The notes: generated by a model not told the origin, from the letters alone. 49,869 nt of DNA from Selaginella moellendorffii (GCF_000143415.4 NW_003314351.1:660674-710542), one strand, 5' to 3'; positions 1-10,700 are shown, counted from the stretch's first letter. A program made the numbers and translations.

Positions 1-17
1 GGCATGAAGCTCCATCA

Positions 18-420
18 CTACACTCCCGTACACGAGGCTTGCCAATCACTGTAATTTCGCCAAGCAACTGGTATCGCATGTGTCCCAAACATGACACTTT
101 CACTAGACTCCCCACTGTCCTCTTCTGTCATTGAATTTACCATATCGTCATCAACAGAGCCTTCTAAGCACGTTTCCAGATCCTTTATTCTTTTTTTCAC
201 ATCTTCTAGCTGTGACTCAATTTCCATCTTTTCATGCGACCTTCCTGTCACTGAATGCTTCACTTGCCATTTGCTACAGCAGATGGATCAATGAGACTAG
301 AATCACCAGGATTCCCCGACCTAACACGCTTGGTATACCGTTAGCACCGTCATGGTGCCACGTGGCCCAGTACTCAATATCTAACACTAGAAATTGCCCA
401 GCAGAGGGAGTTTGAAATAA
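18..420 (-). CDS. Possible 3' exons of an unrecognised minus-strand gene
   Basis: Read on the minus strand, an open segment of about 81 codons ends at a TAG at 18-20. It contains a charged coiled-coil-like stretch (residues such as KMEIESQLEDVKKRIKDLE) followed by an acidic Ser-rich tail. A second open stretch upstream (about 400-330, with the motif EYWATWHHDG) could be the preceding exon. A donor at GTATAC near 325 and an acceptor AAG near 263 would join them in frame. I do not recognise the protein. The segment may belong to the same gene as the exons at 874-1197, which would make one minus-strand gene divergent from the RIB43A-like gene. The exon joins between 420 and 870 could not be settled. 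The composition and charged pattern look coding, but this is inference. Confidence 0.32.
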
Positions 421-805
421 CCTTTTTCTAGTGTTTGTGAAGTTGTGGAAAATTGTATGGCTAAACTTTACAATAAGCGATCCGCGACCGACGGCCACCT
501 CCACAAGGCAGCCCAGAACATCAGCTTGCCAGATGTTTCTTTGAGTTAAAGTAGAGGAGAGCAATGCACGATGTTAGAATGCAGTGTGAAGGCATAGATT
601 GAATCCCATCTCCATTCCTGTTGGCTGTTGCTCCCAGGGTGTCCTGCTCCAAGTAAAGTTGAGCATTTCAAAAGCCTGATATCAAGATTTATACTACAAT
701 CAAATTCAAGACAAACTTACCACCTCAAAAGCACCAGTCAGGATCGTTGCTCACCACAGGAAACTCCCCGGGGTCTTCAGTGGAAGACATGGGATCATAT
801 GAGCA

Positions 806-1197
806 CTATGTGGATCGCCACATAACAAAGATGTTCTTTGAATTTCTTTCCGAAAGAACAAACCAAAACTTACAGTACTCGAAGAAATCACTCCCACCAT
901 ACGAAATCAAATAAGGCTTCTGCAAAAATTGATTTAGCGACCAAAAGGGAGAAAAAACGAGACTTACAAAGTCTTTACACAGCCTTGCAAACTGTTCTTT
1001 GTCCAGTGCAGGAAAGGTAGCGGTGATCACAGCGATCACCGTGAGCTCTAATGCGAGGTCACCCCTGGTTGCCGTGGTCGAGGGTCAGGATCACTTGTGG
1101 CTGGAGTGGAGTGGAATTGAAACTGAGTACGCCCCCACTGGATTCCATGCTCCTGCAAGATGTGTTCTGTCCACTGTGAATAGTTAGTGGTCAACAT
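806..1197 (-). CDS. Possible 5' exons of a small unrecognised minus-strand gene
   Basis: Three minus-strand exons join in one frame: 1197-1095 (starting ATG, MLTTNYSQWTEHILQ...), 1047-968 (...FPALDKEQFARLCKDF) and 919-874 (KPYLISYGGSDFFEY). Their introns are 47 and 48 bp, with GTGATC/TTAG and GTAAGT/TGCAG borders, matching the intron size of the other genes here. A following exon after the CATAG acceptor at about 806 would end within a few codons. Alternatively a later exon near 780-725 continues the protein. No family was recognised. The start lies 452 bp from the start of the RIB43A-like gene on the other strand, so the two are probably head-to-head. Confidence 0.36.
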
Positions 1198-1649
1198 GAC
1201 AGAAAAACCTAATAAACTTGCATTTCTTTCACACGATCTTGATGAAAAGGGCCCATCACAACAGAACGAAAGAGCTATAAAGAAAAAGGAGAACAACAAT
1301 CACGTTTACAAATTGACCTCTCCAGCATCTGGCAGCAGTCTAGTCGTTGCTGCTTTTCACCCGGGCCAATCGCCATCGTGTTGCACAAGCTCGCATCGCT
1401 GGGGCTCACTCGAGCCCACGCCCGCTCATCTCCACATCCACCAGCCCCGCTGCTCGCGCAGCTACACTACATGCATGTTACAGCTGTCAAGCCCCTCGTC
1501 TTCCCTCCTCGGGCACCCGTGCGCGCTGCCAATTGGAAGCCAAAACCAAACCTGATAAATACCGACTCTAGAGCGTGAGACCATTGATTTAACTATTCGA
1601 ATATCCATCTTTTGTTAGGTTTGCAGCAAAGCGGCAGGTCAAAATCATC
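1198..1649. promoter_or_regulatory. Candidate bidirectional promoter region
   Basis: This 452-bp gap lies between divergent start codons, the minus-strand gene at 1197 and the RIB43A-like gene at 1650. It contains a GC-rich stretch (about 1360-1530), a CCAAT motif near 1365 and a TATA-like GATAAATACC near 1553, about 95 bp before the RIB43A-like ATG. No exon was recognised inside it. Its promoter role is inferred from position and composition only. Confidence 0.35.
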
Positions 1650-2670
1650 ATGTTCAAAGCCACTGGAAAAGAAATGGATGAAATTGGAGGTTCCGGATTC
1701 TCCCGGACTCGTAAATTCGATGACGCGGCACGGAAAGACCGAATTTTTCATCCCAAGTCGGCAATCTCGGTTCGTTTTTTCGTAAGTTTTTGTTTGGAGT
1801 TTCACAGTCTCTTAGGTTGATGTTACTGCACTTGAGAGACAAATACAAGAAAAGACTTTAAAAAGAGAAATACAAGAGGACAACAGGAAGAAACTTGGTG
1901 CGATCTTTAGTTTTCTCGCAATACTAAATGTTTATTTGCAGAACACATACAGGCGTATCAGTTGCACAAATGGAATCAGACGGATGAGAAACTGAGGTTT
2001 ATACGGACATTATAGTTCCACTCTTCAAAAAACGTCGTTGATGGCAGACAAGGTAGAATTGAACTAAGACGTGATCTTGAAGATAAGTGGAGGAAACAAG
2101 ATGACGAGTTTCAAGAGAGATGGAAAAAGAAATACCACGTTTTTAATGCCTATGATCCTGTAAGGCAAACAGCTTTTTAGCATTCCATACGAGTATGAGT
2201 AGATTACTGTCCAGATAACCATAGTTCCAGCAGAGCGTTACATGCAACAAGATCAAGAAGCCACGTTAGATGCCACAAGAAAAAACGCAGTGAATGATGT
2301 GGTTGCTCGACAAATTCAAGAGAACGTTATGAAAAAGCAGCAGGAGGAGGACGAGTATTGGGCTTATGAGCATGGTCAAATGGGTGCAAGAGCAAGGCTA
2401 AAACGATGCGAGGAGGAGGTAAGAGAAATCACAGTGAGAAAAGTGTCAGTTTGTTCCTCTTGCAGATTGCAAATAAGCTAAGGCTGGAAAATGAACTGCT
2501 GAGTGAGGATCATCTGCACAACGCAAGACTTAAGCGAGAAAGGTTATTTTATTTTAGTTCTTTTCTCACCATAATATTTATAAAACAGGGAGCAGCAGTA
2601 TCAACAGGATGAACACAACTATCAAATCCATCATTCGTTTTTCGACCAGTTTGGTAGTACGAGTCGTTAA
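1650..2670 (+). CDS. RIB43A: RIB43A-like coiled-coil protein of flagellar doublet microtubules
   Basis: Seven exons (1650-1769, 1816-1897, 1942-1996, 2048-2159, 2215-2418, 2466-2542, 2589-2670) join without a frame break into 243 residues, with introns of 44-55 bp. Family signatures are clear. The N-terminal block ARKDRIFHPK is followed by VDVTALERQIQEK, matching the RIFNAK...GVDxQALExQV region of RIBC1/RIBC2. The C-terminus FFDQFGSTSR matches the typical FxxFxTSSR ending. The middle is highly charged coiled coil. Family members are microtubule inner proteins of the A-tubule protofilament ribbon in cilia and flagella, so a role in the sperm axoneme is expected. At 243 residues it is shorter than the usual 360-390, and the central coiled coil is the part reduced. 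Either this lineage has a short version or an exon was missed. All junctions are GT-AG; exon 5 starts after a CCAG acceptor because the earlier TTAG would give a stop. Confidence 0.85.
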
Positions 2671-3299
2671 CTGGAGCGGAGACAAAGCATTCATGAATAA
2701 CTGAACAGTACTAGATTGAGGCTATTCGTGTCATTGCAGGTTAAATCTAAAACATAGTGCCGTTCTTTATGTGCCAGATTTAGCATACACTTCCTAGACC
2801 AGGGCTTAGACTTTTTGTCAGTCTTGTGGTGGTTCATAAGATCGCTCGAGAGGGAACCCATCAGTCGAGAAGGATAAGGGAGGATTTTGGTCAGCAACAA
2901 AAAGCAAATGTAACAATTCCACAGTCTCCTGTATCCTCTATTTGATTTGTCTTTTTCCTCTTCCCCTACCTTCCTTTTTCGGCTAGAAAGTTGGAAAAAG
3001 CTACTGACTTTAGTGAGTGCAAGATCAAAGAGTATGCGAGACAGTCATATTAATTATCATTAGTTCTATGTTTTCAAATACGATCTGATACAATTTAGGA
3101 CTGGAACATGGAAGGGGCGGAAAGAGGGGGGAATGAAAGCTCTGACATAGCGGCAAGATCTGCTTGAAGGGCTGGACGCCCATTTGTAGATTGCTATAAT
3201 GACAGCATTTTAAACCTTGAATCTGTGCCACCCAGAAGTCTCATACATAGCCCCAATTGGCACAAATATAAGGCTGGGTGAGTCTCTTGAAGAACTCAA
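2671..3299. other. Intergenic; no gene seen
   Basis: This is the 3' flank of the RIB43A-like gene. No open reading frame of coding character, RNA gene or terminal repeat was recognised. It runs into a degraded LTR fragment at about 3300. Confidence 0.5.
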
Positions 3300-3911
3300 G
3301 AAGCACAAAGACGATGGGGGAGTTTATGCACCCACAAGGCTCAAGTTGGGTCATGGTGTTTCAAAATGTCATCCTAGGGCTGTGAAGTGTGGAAGAGAAG
3401 TAATCCAACCCAACGGTTGGGGTAGGTGGGACTTAGTGGGTGGGTCTCCAGACCCCGATTTGATGGCAGATGGTGACTAATGTCATGTTTGAAAAGGGAC
3501 TTAGAGGACAGGGATCAAGGAACATTGGAAGACAGGGTTTCTCCATAGCTTGGAGCATCATAAGGATGTTAAGGAGTGGTCAAGGGATAGCCACTCATGG
3601 AATGGATGGTTTCATCTTGGAAAACAGGTTTGTGGTAGTAGCCATGTTGTACTACTACTGAGATTGTAAGAGCAAACATGACTTGACATGCATTGGTGGT
3701 ACCACTAGTGATCAATGAAGACTTGGACATGTTGAACACTCAGGACACGAGGGACCAAATGCTATGTCAGTAAGACGTGAACTAGTAAGACGTGAACTGC
3801 TATCTTTGGGGTAGCAAGTACCATGTTGGAATGTGGACCTTTAGAAGTTATGAATGAGAAGAGGTCAAAGGTGTGGTTGACTAAAGAAAAATGAAATTTT
3901 AGTTGCTTACA
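3300..3911 (+). repeat. Degraded 3' part of a LARD-family LTR
   Basis: The segment matches, with much divergence, the last third of the large LTR best seen at 36949-38837. Corresponding pieces occur in order: the CACCCAAGG-type block, a GGCCACGGTGTTTCGAAATG-like block, and the end ...AGTTGCTTACA (GTCGCTTACA in intact copies). It lacks the hexamer array and the LTR start. Gypsy-1 inserted 10 bp to its right. Confidence 0.6.
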
Positions 3912-3921
3912 AGAGGGTAAT

Positions 3922-4033
3922 TGAAACGAACAAGAGAGCGAACCCTAGGCCAACCTCCCAACCCTTAAGGCGTTACGGCCTTAAATCCCACAGGCCATAG
4001 AATATTCTCAGAATATTCCCGTGGTTCGTGTCA
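3922..4033 (-). repeat. Gypsy-1 3' LTR
   Basis: A 112-bp direct repeat of 7136-7247, with TGAAACGAAC at the left end and GTTCGTGTCA at the right. It contains a short palindromic segment (GAATATTCTCAGAATATTC-like) and GGCGTTACGGCC. The flanking target duplication GTAAT is at 3917-3921. The LTR is unusually short for a gypsy element. Confidence 0.93.
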
Positions 4034-4048
4034 TTCTCCCCTCCCTCA
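4034..4048 (-). other. Gypsy-1 polypurine tract
   Basis: On the minus strand, a purine-only run (GAGGGAGGGGAGAA) ends directly at the 3' LTR. This is the expected position of the plus-strand DNA primer in LTR retrotransposons. Confidence 0.8.
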
Positions 4049-4106
4049 TGACCCAGCCACATACGGTAGCCTCAAAAAGCTAAACGAGCCTCAAATGAAG
4101 GGAGTC

Positions 4107-4275
4107 CAAGGCAATACGGCCATGGAGAAAAGATGTGCAAACGGCAACACCAACGTCGCAACAAACGGTCACGAAAGAAAGAAAGCAATACGGCTTTCTC
4201 ACATGACAATACGGTCATGGAAAACAAGAGAATGAGAATAGAACAAACGGCTCAAATCATATAGCAATACGGCTA
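4107..4275 (-). repeat. CAATACGG motif cluster in the Gypsy-1 3' untranslated region
   Basis: The 8-mer CAATACGG (CCGTATTG in the element's sense strand) occurs four times, at 4112, 4186, 4207 and 4265, between the chromodomain stop and the polypurine tract. A fifth copy lies at 6048 beside the gag/pol deletion junction. In the diverged fragment at 13213-13963 three of the four positions keep at least AATACGG and the fourth reads CAATACAG. Confidence 0.75.
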
Positions 4276-4281
4276 TAAAAC

Positions 4282-5994
4282 TCAATTCTCCCCTTCCTCA
4301 GGAATGTCATCCAAGTCATAACCAAAACTCGGAAACACTCTTTTCATGTCATCCTCAGTTTCCCATGTAGCTTCGTCCATGGAATAACCATTCCACTGAA
4401 CTAACAACTCCCTAGTTGTTTTCCGGCATGTTTTCACCAATCTTTGAGCAAGAATATTGGCTGGACCAGCCTTCTCTGCATCAATCTCTGGAACCTGGAC
4501 GATGGACTGATCCACGATATCACCAGAGTGCAAACACACTTTAAGCTTGCTCACATGGAACGTTGGATGAATCTTCGAACTAACTGGCAAGTCCAAAGTG
4601 TATGCAAGATCCCCTACACGCTGTAAAATTGTCCAAGGTCCACAATACCGTGGAGACAACTTAGCACTGCCACCTCCTTTTAGAGACCGTTGTGCATCCG
4701 ACAGCTTAAGGAAAACCTTGTCACCAACTTTGTACTCTTGATGACGATGATGCTCATCAGCCAATCTTTTGTCTCGTTCTTGAGCTTGCCTCATGTTCAA
4801 TTTTGCCAACTCAAGCTTGTCTTGCATATCCTCCAAGAAATCACAAGCATGAGGAACCCGAACCAAAGCCAAACTCACAGGAGACCTAGGCTCATAGCCA
4901 TACATCGCCATAAAAGGAGACATGCCAATAGCCGATTGATAAGCGCTATTGTGAGCAAATTGAAGCAAAGGCAAGTATTTTTCCCATACTCCCTGTCAAG
5001 TCAAGTTTCCCACAAAAGACCGTAGCATATTTTCTAATAGCTGATTCATGCGCTCTGTCTGCCCACCAGATTGTGGATGCTCACCACTACTCATGCTCAG
5101 TTTAGTCTCTAGTTTTTCAAAGACCGTTTGCCAAAACTTGGACGTGAACTTAGGATCCCGATCACTCACAATGTCACCCGGCAAACCAGAGAGATTGAAT
5201 AACCGGTCTACAAACAACTGAGCAAGTTCAGAAGCTTTTATCGTTGTCTTCACAGGGAAGAAGTGAGCCATCTTCGTCAAACGATCCACAACAACCCAAA
5301 TAGCATCATTTCCTCGAAAGGTTTTGGGCAAACCAGTGATAAAGTCCATCGAAATGCTATCCCACTTATTCTCGGGTACACGTAAAGGATGATAGAGGCC
5401 AGCGAGCTTCTGATGATCAACTTTGACCGCCTGGCAGGTCAAACAACCACGTACGTACTTCTCAACATCTGACTTCATCCCAGGCCAAAAGAAATGCCTC
5501 TTCACCAACATATATGTTCTCAATACCCCCGGATGCCCAGCACTTGGCACATCATGACACTCAACCAAAATCCGTTTGATGAGTTTGTCAACACGAGGAA
5601 CCACAACACGTCCCTTCTTCACCAGGATTCCATCTCGTATTTCAAATGACGAAAACTTGTCACCCTTTAAATCTGTAGAGGCGTCCCTCAACAAAACCTT
5701 CGCGCGAATATCAGTGATGAAGGAGTCAAAGTCAACAAACTCCTTAAGCTCATCCAAGAGATCGCTGGATAGCTTCACAAACGAGATAGAATTTACCATC
5801 CTGGATAATGCATCAGCCACCTTATTATCACCTCCATGCTTGTACCGGATCTTAACAGACATTTCCTGCAGGAACTCTTGGCAACGAGCAAGGCAGCCTC
5901 GAAGATCCATATCTAGAGAGACTGATGATTTGAATCTACATAGAAGTCCGATCCATATAGATAATATTGCCATTCTCGAGTAGGTCAATTCCAC
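4282..5994 (-). pseudogene. Gypsy-1 pol remnant: RNase H tail, integrase, chromodomain
   Basis: Read leftward, the frame enters in the last part of RNase H (...NKVADALSRM). It then shows the integrase zinc finger (H-x-H...CLTC), the catalytic core (Asp in MDFITGLPK, Asp in SDRDPKF, Glu in TERMNQ), the integrase C-terminal barrel (HPTFHVSKLK) and a chromodomain (LLVQWNGYSMDEATWE) near the C-terminus, ending at 4282. A single in-frame TGA at 4998-4996 interrupts the integrase core's C-terminal side; the frame is unchanged on both sides. Chromodomains target such elements to modified histones. The absence of protease and reverse transcriptase and the stop make it non-functional. Confidence 0.9.
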
Positions 5995-6109
5995 TGTGTG
6001 GCATCAAACTTGTGGCTCATGAAGGCGAGAGAATGCCTAACTTGAAGCAATACGGCCTCAAAAGCATTCACTCACATCATTGCCCATAATTTCCACCACA
6101 GTCACCTTA

Positions 6110-7105
6110 TCATTCATTGACCCCTTCAGAACAATCCTTGCTTTGATGTCCAGCTCTATGGCAACGAAAACAATTGCCCTCCGCCTTGTCTTTCTCTCGC
6201 TGGTCCAAACGAAGTTTCTTAGCTTCACTACCATCTTCATGCTTCGAGCCACAACGGAATAACGACCGTTTCTTCCCCAAATATGAAGAATTAGCAAGCT
6301 GGTCATCACGTTGACTACTCCGTGGACTATCTCGTTTACCAGAGTTGACCGAGTTGACTGACGGTTCGGGCGAAAAGATCTGAGCCTTAGTGATAGCATC
6401 AGTCAATGTTGCTGGAAAATCCTTCTTGACCTTCTGCTGCACATCCACCGAGCTCAATCCTTTGATAAAACATTGCACCTTTAGCAGCTCATTATAGGTG
6501 CCCGTGAGACTAAGGCAAAGATCACGGAACTTGCGGGCATACACATCCAAAGACAAAGTCCCCTGCCGGATCTCTAACAACTGATTCACGAGATCAACCT
6601 CTTCAAACTTCTTGACAAATGAAGCGCGGAAAACTTTTGTCAAATCAGTCCAAGAAGTCGGCGTCGGATTAGCTTTGATGTAATTCTTCCACCACGAAGA
6701 AGCATGGCCCGTAAGCTTTGTCACAAAGAAATCTATCTTCACCTTATCCTCACAAGGATTGTGAGACCAACAACTTTCCCACAATTCCAACCAAGAATCA
6801 ACCTCGTGACTATCACAAACATCCGGTGATGATTTCCATTCCACGATACCATAATCCTTGGCATGCTTGACATACCAATGGTAATCACGGACATGAGATC
6901 GATTCAATCCTTGAGGGTCCATGCGAAGCAAGAAATCCTTAATGAGATTGACGGAATCCTTAACCTCCTTTATGTCGCTCTGAACCGCAGAAATCTGGCG
7001 TCCTTGCCACAGAACAACATCATCAAGAGTTTCTTCCACATCGTCATGACTATCATCACTAACGCCATACTCCTCATCAAGATCAATATCTTGCTCTCCC
7101 GCCAT
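6110..7105 (-). CDS. Gypsy-1 gag polyprotein
   Basis: An open frame of about 331 codons from the likely start MAGEQD (ATG at 7105-7103) to a stop at 6110. An earlier in-frame ATG at 7147 falls inside the LTR and is unlikely to be used. It holds the retrotransposon gag core (SSWWKNYIKANP, EEVDLVNQLLEIRQG, SLDVYARKFRDLC) and a C-terminal zinc knuckle CFRCHRAGHQSKDC (CCHC). Gag forms the virus-like particle that packages element RNA. It is the only intact frame of the element, so particles could still form, but reverse transcription would need enzymes from another element. Confidence 0.85.
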   Translation of the reverse strand: MAGEQDIDLDEEYGVSDDSHDDVEETLDDVVLWQGRQISAVQSDIKEVKDSVNLIKDFLLRMDPQGLNRSHVRDYHWYVKHAKDYGIVEWKSSPDVCDSHEVDSWLELWESCWSHNPCEDKVKIDFFVTKLTGHASSWWKNYIKANPTPTSWTDLTKVFRASFVKKFEEVDLVNQLLEIRQGTLSLDVYARKFRDLCLSLTGTYNELLKVQCFIKGLSSVDVQQKVKKDFPATLTDAITKAQIFSPEPSVNSVNSGKRDSPRSSQRDDQLANSSYLGKKRSLFRCGSKHEDGSEAKKLRLDQREKDKAEGNCFRCHRAGHQSKDCSEGVNE

Positions 7106-7120
7106 CCCCAAAAGAACGTG

Positions 7121-7135
7121 CTGCTCCGATACCAA
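7121..7135 (-). other. Gypsy-1 primer binding site
   Basis: Just inside the 5' LTR the minus strand reads TTGGTATCGGAGC. This matches the plant initiator-Met tRNA primer site (TGGTATCAGAGC) with one A-to-G change. The same variant occurs at the LARD element at 48157-48170. Confidence 0.8.
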
Positions 7136-7247
7136 TGAAACGAACAAGAGAGCGAACCCTAGGCCAACCTCCCAACCCTTAAGGCGTTACGGCCTTAAAT
7201 CCCACAGGCCATAGAATATTCTCGGAATATTCCCGTGGTTCGTGTCA
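7136..7247 (-). repeat. Gypsy-1 5' LTR
   Basis: A 112-bp copy of the 3922-4033 LTR, with the same TGAAACG...GTGTCA ends, followed by the target duplication GTAAT (7248-7252). One visible difference (TCTCGGAAT against TCTCAGAAT). Confidence 0.93.
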
Positions 7248-7353
7248 GTAATGAAGTAGAGTCAGGTTGGGCCTCACTCCCATCTTTTGGGATTTTGTGT
7301 TTACAAGTGTCTAAAAATGTAACAGTGTCCTTAGATTGGAGAGACTCCTCCAG

Positions 7354-7586
7354 TGTTATGATCTGGCGTAAAAAGACAAAGATCTAGTTACCCTAGACTA
7401 TGCTATGCCACCTCTTGAGGTTCCTCACCACCCAACCACCCCCGAGCTACCTCAAAAGCTCCACTGCGCTGCCGCTCCACTGTGAGCCCTAGGGTAGGTT
7501 AAGTCCCTTACCCTAACATGCCTTAATATACCCTTGAGCCTCCCTTTGACCGATGTTGACCACATAGTCAAAGCTGGTGCCTAACA
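7354..7586 (-). repeat. Gypsy-2 3' LTR
   Basis: The left 233-bp LTR, TGTTATGATC...GGTGCCTAACA. It has the TSD TCCAG on its left and a polypurine tract on its right. Confidence 0.93.
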
Positions 7587-7600
7587 ATTCTTCCCCCCCA
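7587..7600 (-). other. Gypsy-2 polypurine tract
   Basis: The minus strand reads GGGGGGGAAGAAT immediately before the 3' LTR, the usual polypurine tract position. Confidence 0.8.
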
Positions 7601-7792
7601 ACAAAGTCCTTGTCCCAAGGACAAGTTGTACCGGTGATCACCCTTTCTGGGGAATCCTGCTCAAGCTCCTGGTCCATCTTCCACAGCCATATACATCAAG
7701 GAGGCATTGGGCCCGTCACTCCGAGATAGTACACCTTTCAACTGGCTGACATAAAATACCGGATGAATTTTCACCCCAACTGGCAGCCGCAC

Positions 7793-10700
7793 TCAATAAG
7801 CCGCTTTACCAATGCGCTCTAGCACTTCATATGGACCAGCATATCGATGGGAGAGTTTATCACTCTTCCCTGTCCGTAAAGGCACCAAGGTGTTCCGTCG
7901 CTCACTTGATGGAAAGATCACTCGCACAAAGATGAGATCACCCACCTTATATTCCCGGAATTGGCGATGCTCATTGGCAAACTTCTCTGCTCTGTCCTGA
8001 GCTGCTTGCAAATTCCGTTTGCACACCACCAGAATCTCATCAAGTTCTGTGGCCAGATCAGTTGCCTCGGAATCAAGTTTATCTTGAACGTCCTTACTCA
8101 AATGCAATCCCAACTCCACCGCTGTTTGAGGATGCCTTCCAAACATGGCAAAGTAAGGACTTAGCTTGGTTCCACTGTGTTGGCTATTGTTGTAAGCAAA
8201 TTGCACCAACGGAAGATATAGATCCCATTGTCCTTGCCTTTGACCAATGCTACAACGTAGCATATCCTCCACCACCTGATTCACACGCTCAGTTTGCCCA
8301 TCCGTCTGAGGATGATCTCCACTTGAGAGTTTCAAAGTCACTTGCATAGCCTTTGCAAAGCTTTTCCAAAATCCACTGGTGAACTTTGAATCTCGATCAC
8401 TAATGATGTCCTTTGGCAAACCAAAATCAGGAAAAACCTTCTCCAAGTAAACCGCAGCCATGTCTGAGGCAGTGACAGTCTTCCGAAGAGCCAACAACCG
8501 CACATACTTCGTTAACCGATCTACTATGACCCACACTTGCTCCTTTTGCCTCTGTGTTTGTGGCAAACAAGTGATGAAGTCCATAGAGATACTACACCAA
8601 CGGCTCTGAGGAATAGGTAAAGGTTGCAAAAGTCCCCCCGGCTTCTCCCGTGGCACCTTAACCCGCTGACAAAGCTCGCATGATTTACAATACTTGAGGA
8701 TATCAGCCTTCATATTCCTCCAATAAAAGTTGCGCTTAATCAACTCATACGTCTTCTTCCCCCCAAAATGACCGGCCTCTGGACGATCATGATAGTGGAA
8801 TAAAACTTGAGTAATTAACACATCCACCTGTGGCAAATATACACGGCCATTGTAGTAGAGAATCCCATCCACCAATGAGAAAGGGGCTTCCATCTGGGCT
8901 CGCAAAGAGGCCACCTCAGCATCCTAAGCCTGAGCATGCTCAACCAACTGCCCAAACTCGCTGACCACCTTACTCAAATGATGACAAAATCGTGTTCATA
9001 ATGTCGTCACATGACGAACACGAGATAAAGCATCCGCCACCACATTTGATTTTCCCGGACGATGCTCAATAGGAAACTCCCCAAACTCCATGAGTTTGAC
9101 CATCCAACGAGCTTGCCTAGTGTTCAACTCCTTCTGTGTGAAAAGATACACAAGTGGTTTGTGATCTGTCAACACCACGAACACTGCACTATAAAGATAG
9201 TGCTGCCATCCGCAAAGCATGAACAATAGAGAGTAACTCTTGCTCATATGTGGAATAGCGTTGCTCTGCGGAATTCAAAGTTCGACTCTCATATGCAATA
9301 GGCTGTCCCTCTTGCATGAGAACTCCTCCCAGTGCATAACCACTCGCATCGCATGTCACTTCGTAAGGTTTCGATGGATCAGCAATGCGAAGCACTGGAG
9401 TTTCGCTCAACAATCGTTTCAGCGCCACAAAACTCTCCTCTTGTGGCTTCTTCCACTCGAATGGCACATTCTTGCGTAACAACCGCGTCAAAGGAATAGC
9501 CACCTCTGCAAACTTATGCTGGAAACGTCGGTAGTAACTAGCCATACCAAGAAAACTGCGCAACTTGGCCATTGTAGTCGGTGTAGGCCAGTTTTCCACC
9601 ACAGCCACCTTCCTTGGATCCGTCTTGACACCCTTAGATGTCACAATATGGCCTAGATATTCCACCTCCGACTTTGCAAATTCACATTTGCTCTTCTTCG
9701 CATAAAGTTTGCTGTCTCGAAGTAACAAAAGAACTTTGTGCAAATGCACCCTATGCTCCTCCATATTCTTGCTAAAAACAAGAATATCGTCCAAGAAAAT
9801 CTCCACAAACTCATGAAGATAACGCCCAAATACCTCCATCATCAACCGAGTAAATGTGGCCGGTGCATTCGTCAAACCAAACGGCATAACTGTAAACTCA
9901 AAATGTCCGAAGCTTGTATTGAATGCCGTCTTGGAGATAAATGCATCATCCATTGCAATCTGATGATATCCACTCCTTAGATCAATCTTGGTAAACACTC
10001 GTGCTTCACCAAGCTTGTCCAGGATATCATCCACACGTGGCATCGGCATCTTATCCTTCACTGTCTTCTTGTTTAAAGCATGGTAGTCAATACACATCTG
10101 CATTGAACCGTCCTTCTTCTTCACAAGCAAGACTGAAGCACCAAACGGAGATTTACTTGGCTGAATAAATCCAAACTCAAGTAACTCCTTGACTTGTCGT
10201 TGAACTTCTTGCTCCTCCGCATAACTTAACCAGAATGGACACCGGTAAATTGGCCGTGTCCCCGGCTCCAATGTAATCCCATGCTCCACACCTCGTAATG
10301 GAGGCAATCCATGAGGAAGTTCAAATGGAAAAACATCAGAAAACTCATCAAGTACATCCCGTACTGCTGCTTCTCCCCCACACGTGCCTTGGTCCCCCAA
10401 GTCACGAACAAACAGCAAGTAACTTGAAAGTGCTTTTCCATTACGACAAGCCCACTTCAAAGATGTAGCAAAGAGCATAACAACTGGTGGTTGAACGCCC
10501 TCGCCAAACCACACATCTTTAACACCACCATACTCCAGCGAGATACGCTTAATGCTCCACTTTATCTCTGGATCCACCTTCACCAACCATGGCATCCCAA
10601 GAATGAGATCCACACGATGGATATGCGCGAGATAAAAAGTCTCCACAAGTGTGGTTTTGCCAACCAACACTTCCAGCCCCTCGACACAAGCATCAAAATG

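Larger units (their letters stand above)
3922..7247 (-). mobile_element. Gypsy-1: internally deleted chromodomain LTR retrotransposon
   Basis: A Ty3/gypsy-type element on the minus strand. It has 112-bp LTRs at both ends, a perfect 5-bp target duplication GTAAT (3917-3921 and 7248-7252), a primer binding site beside the 5' LTR, a polypurine tract beside the 3' LTR, gag, an RNase H remnant, integrase and a chromodomain. Protease, reverse transcriptase and most of RNase H are missing between gag (stop at 6110) and the RNase H tail (about 5990), so the 3.3-kb element cannot be autonomous. The LTRs differ by about one base by eye, which implies recent insertion. It lies between the RIB43A-like gene and the downstream flagellar genes. 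Confidence 0.93.

Noticed and set aside
1187-1555. Plus-strand open frame of 122 codons upstream of the RIB43A-like gene
   Set aside because: It overlaps the proposed promoter, has low-complexity Ser/Pro/His composition in its second half, and shares no signature with a known family.
3217-3661. Two plus-strand open frames of 87 and 63 codons
   Set aside because: The sequence matches the degraded end of the LARD LTR, so the frames are incidental.
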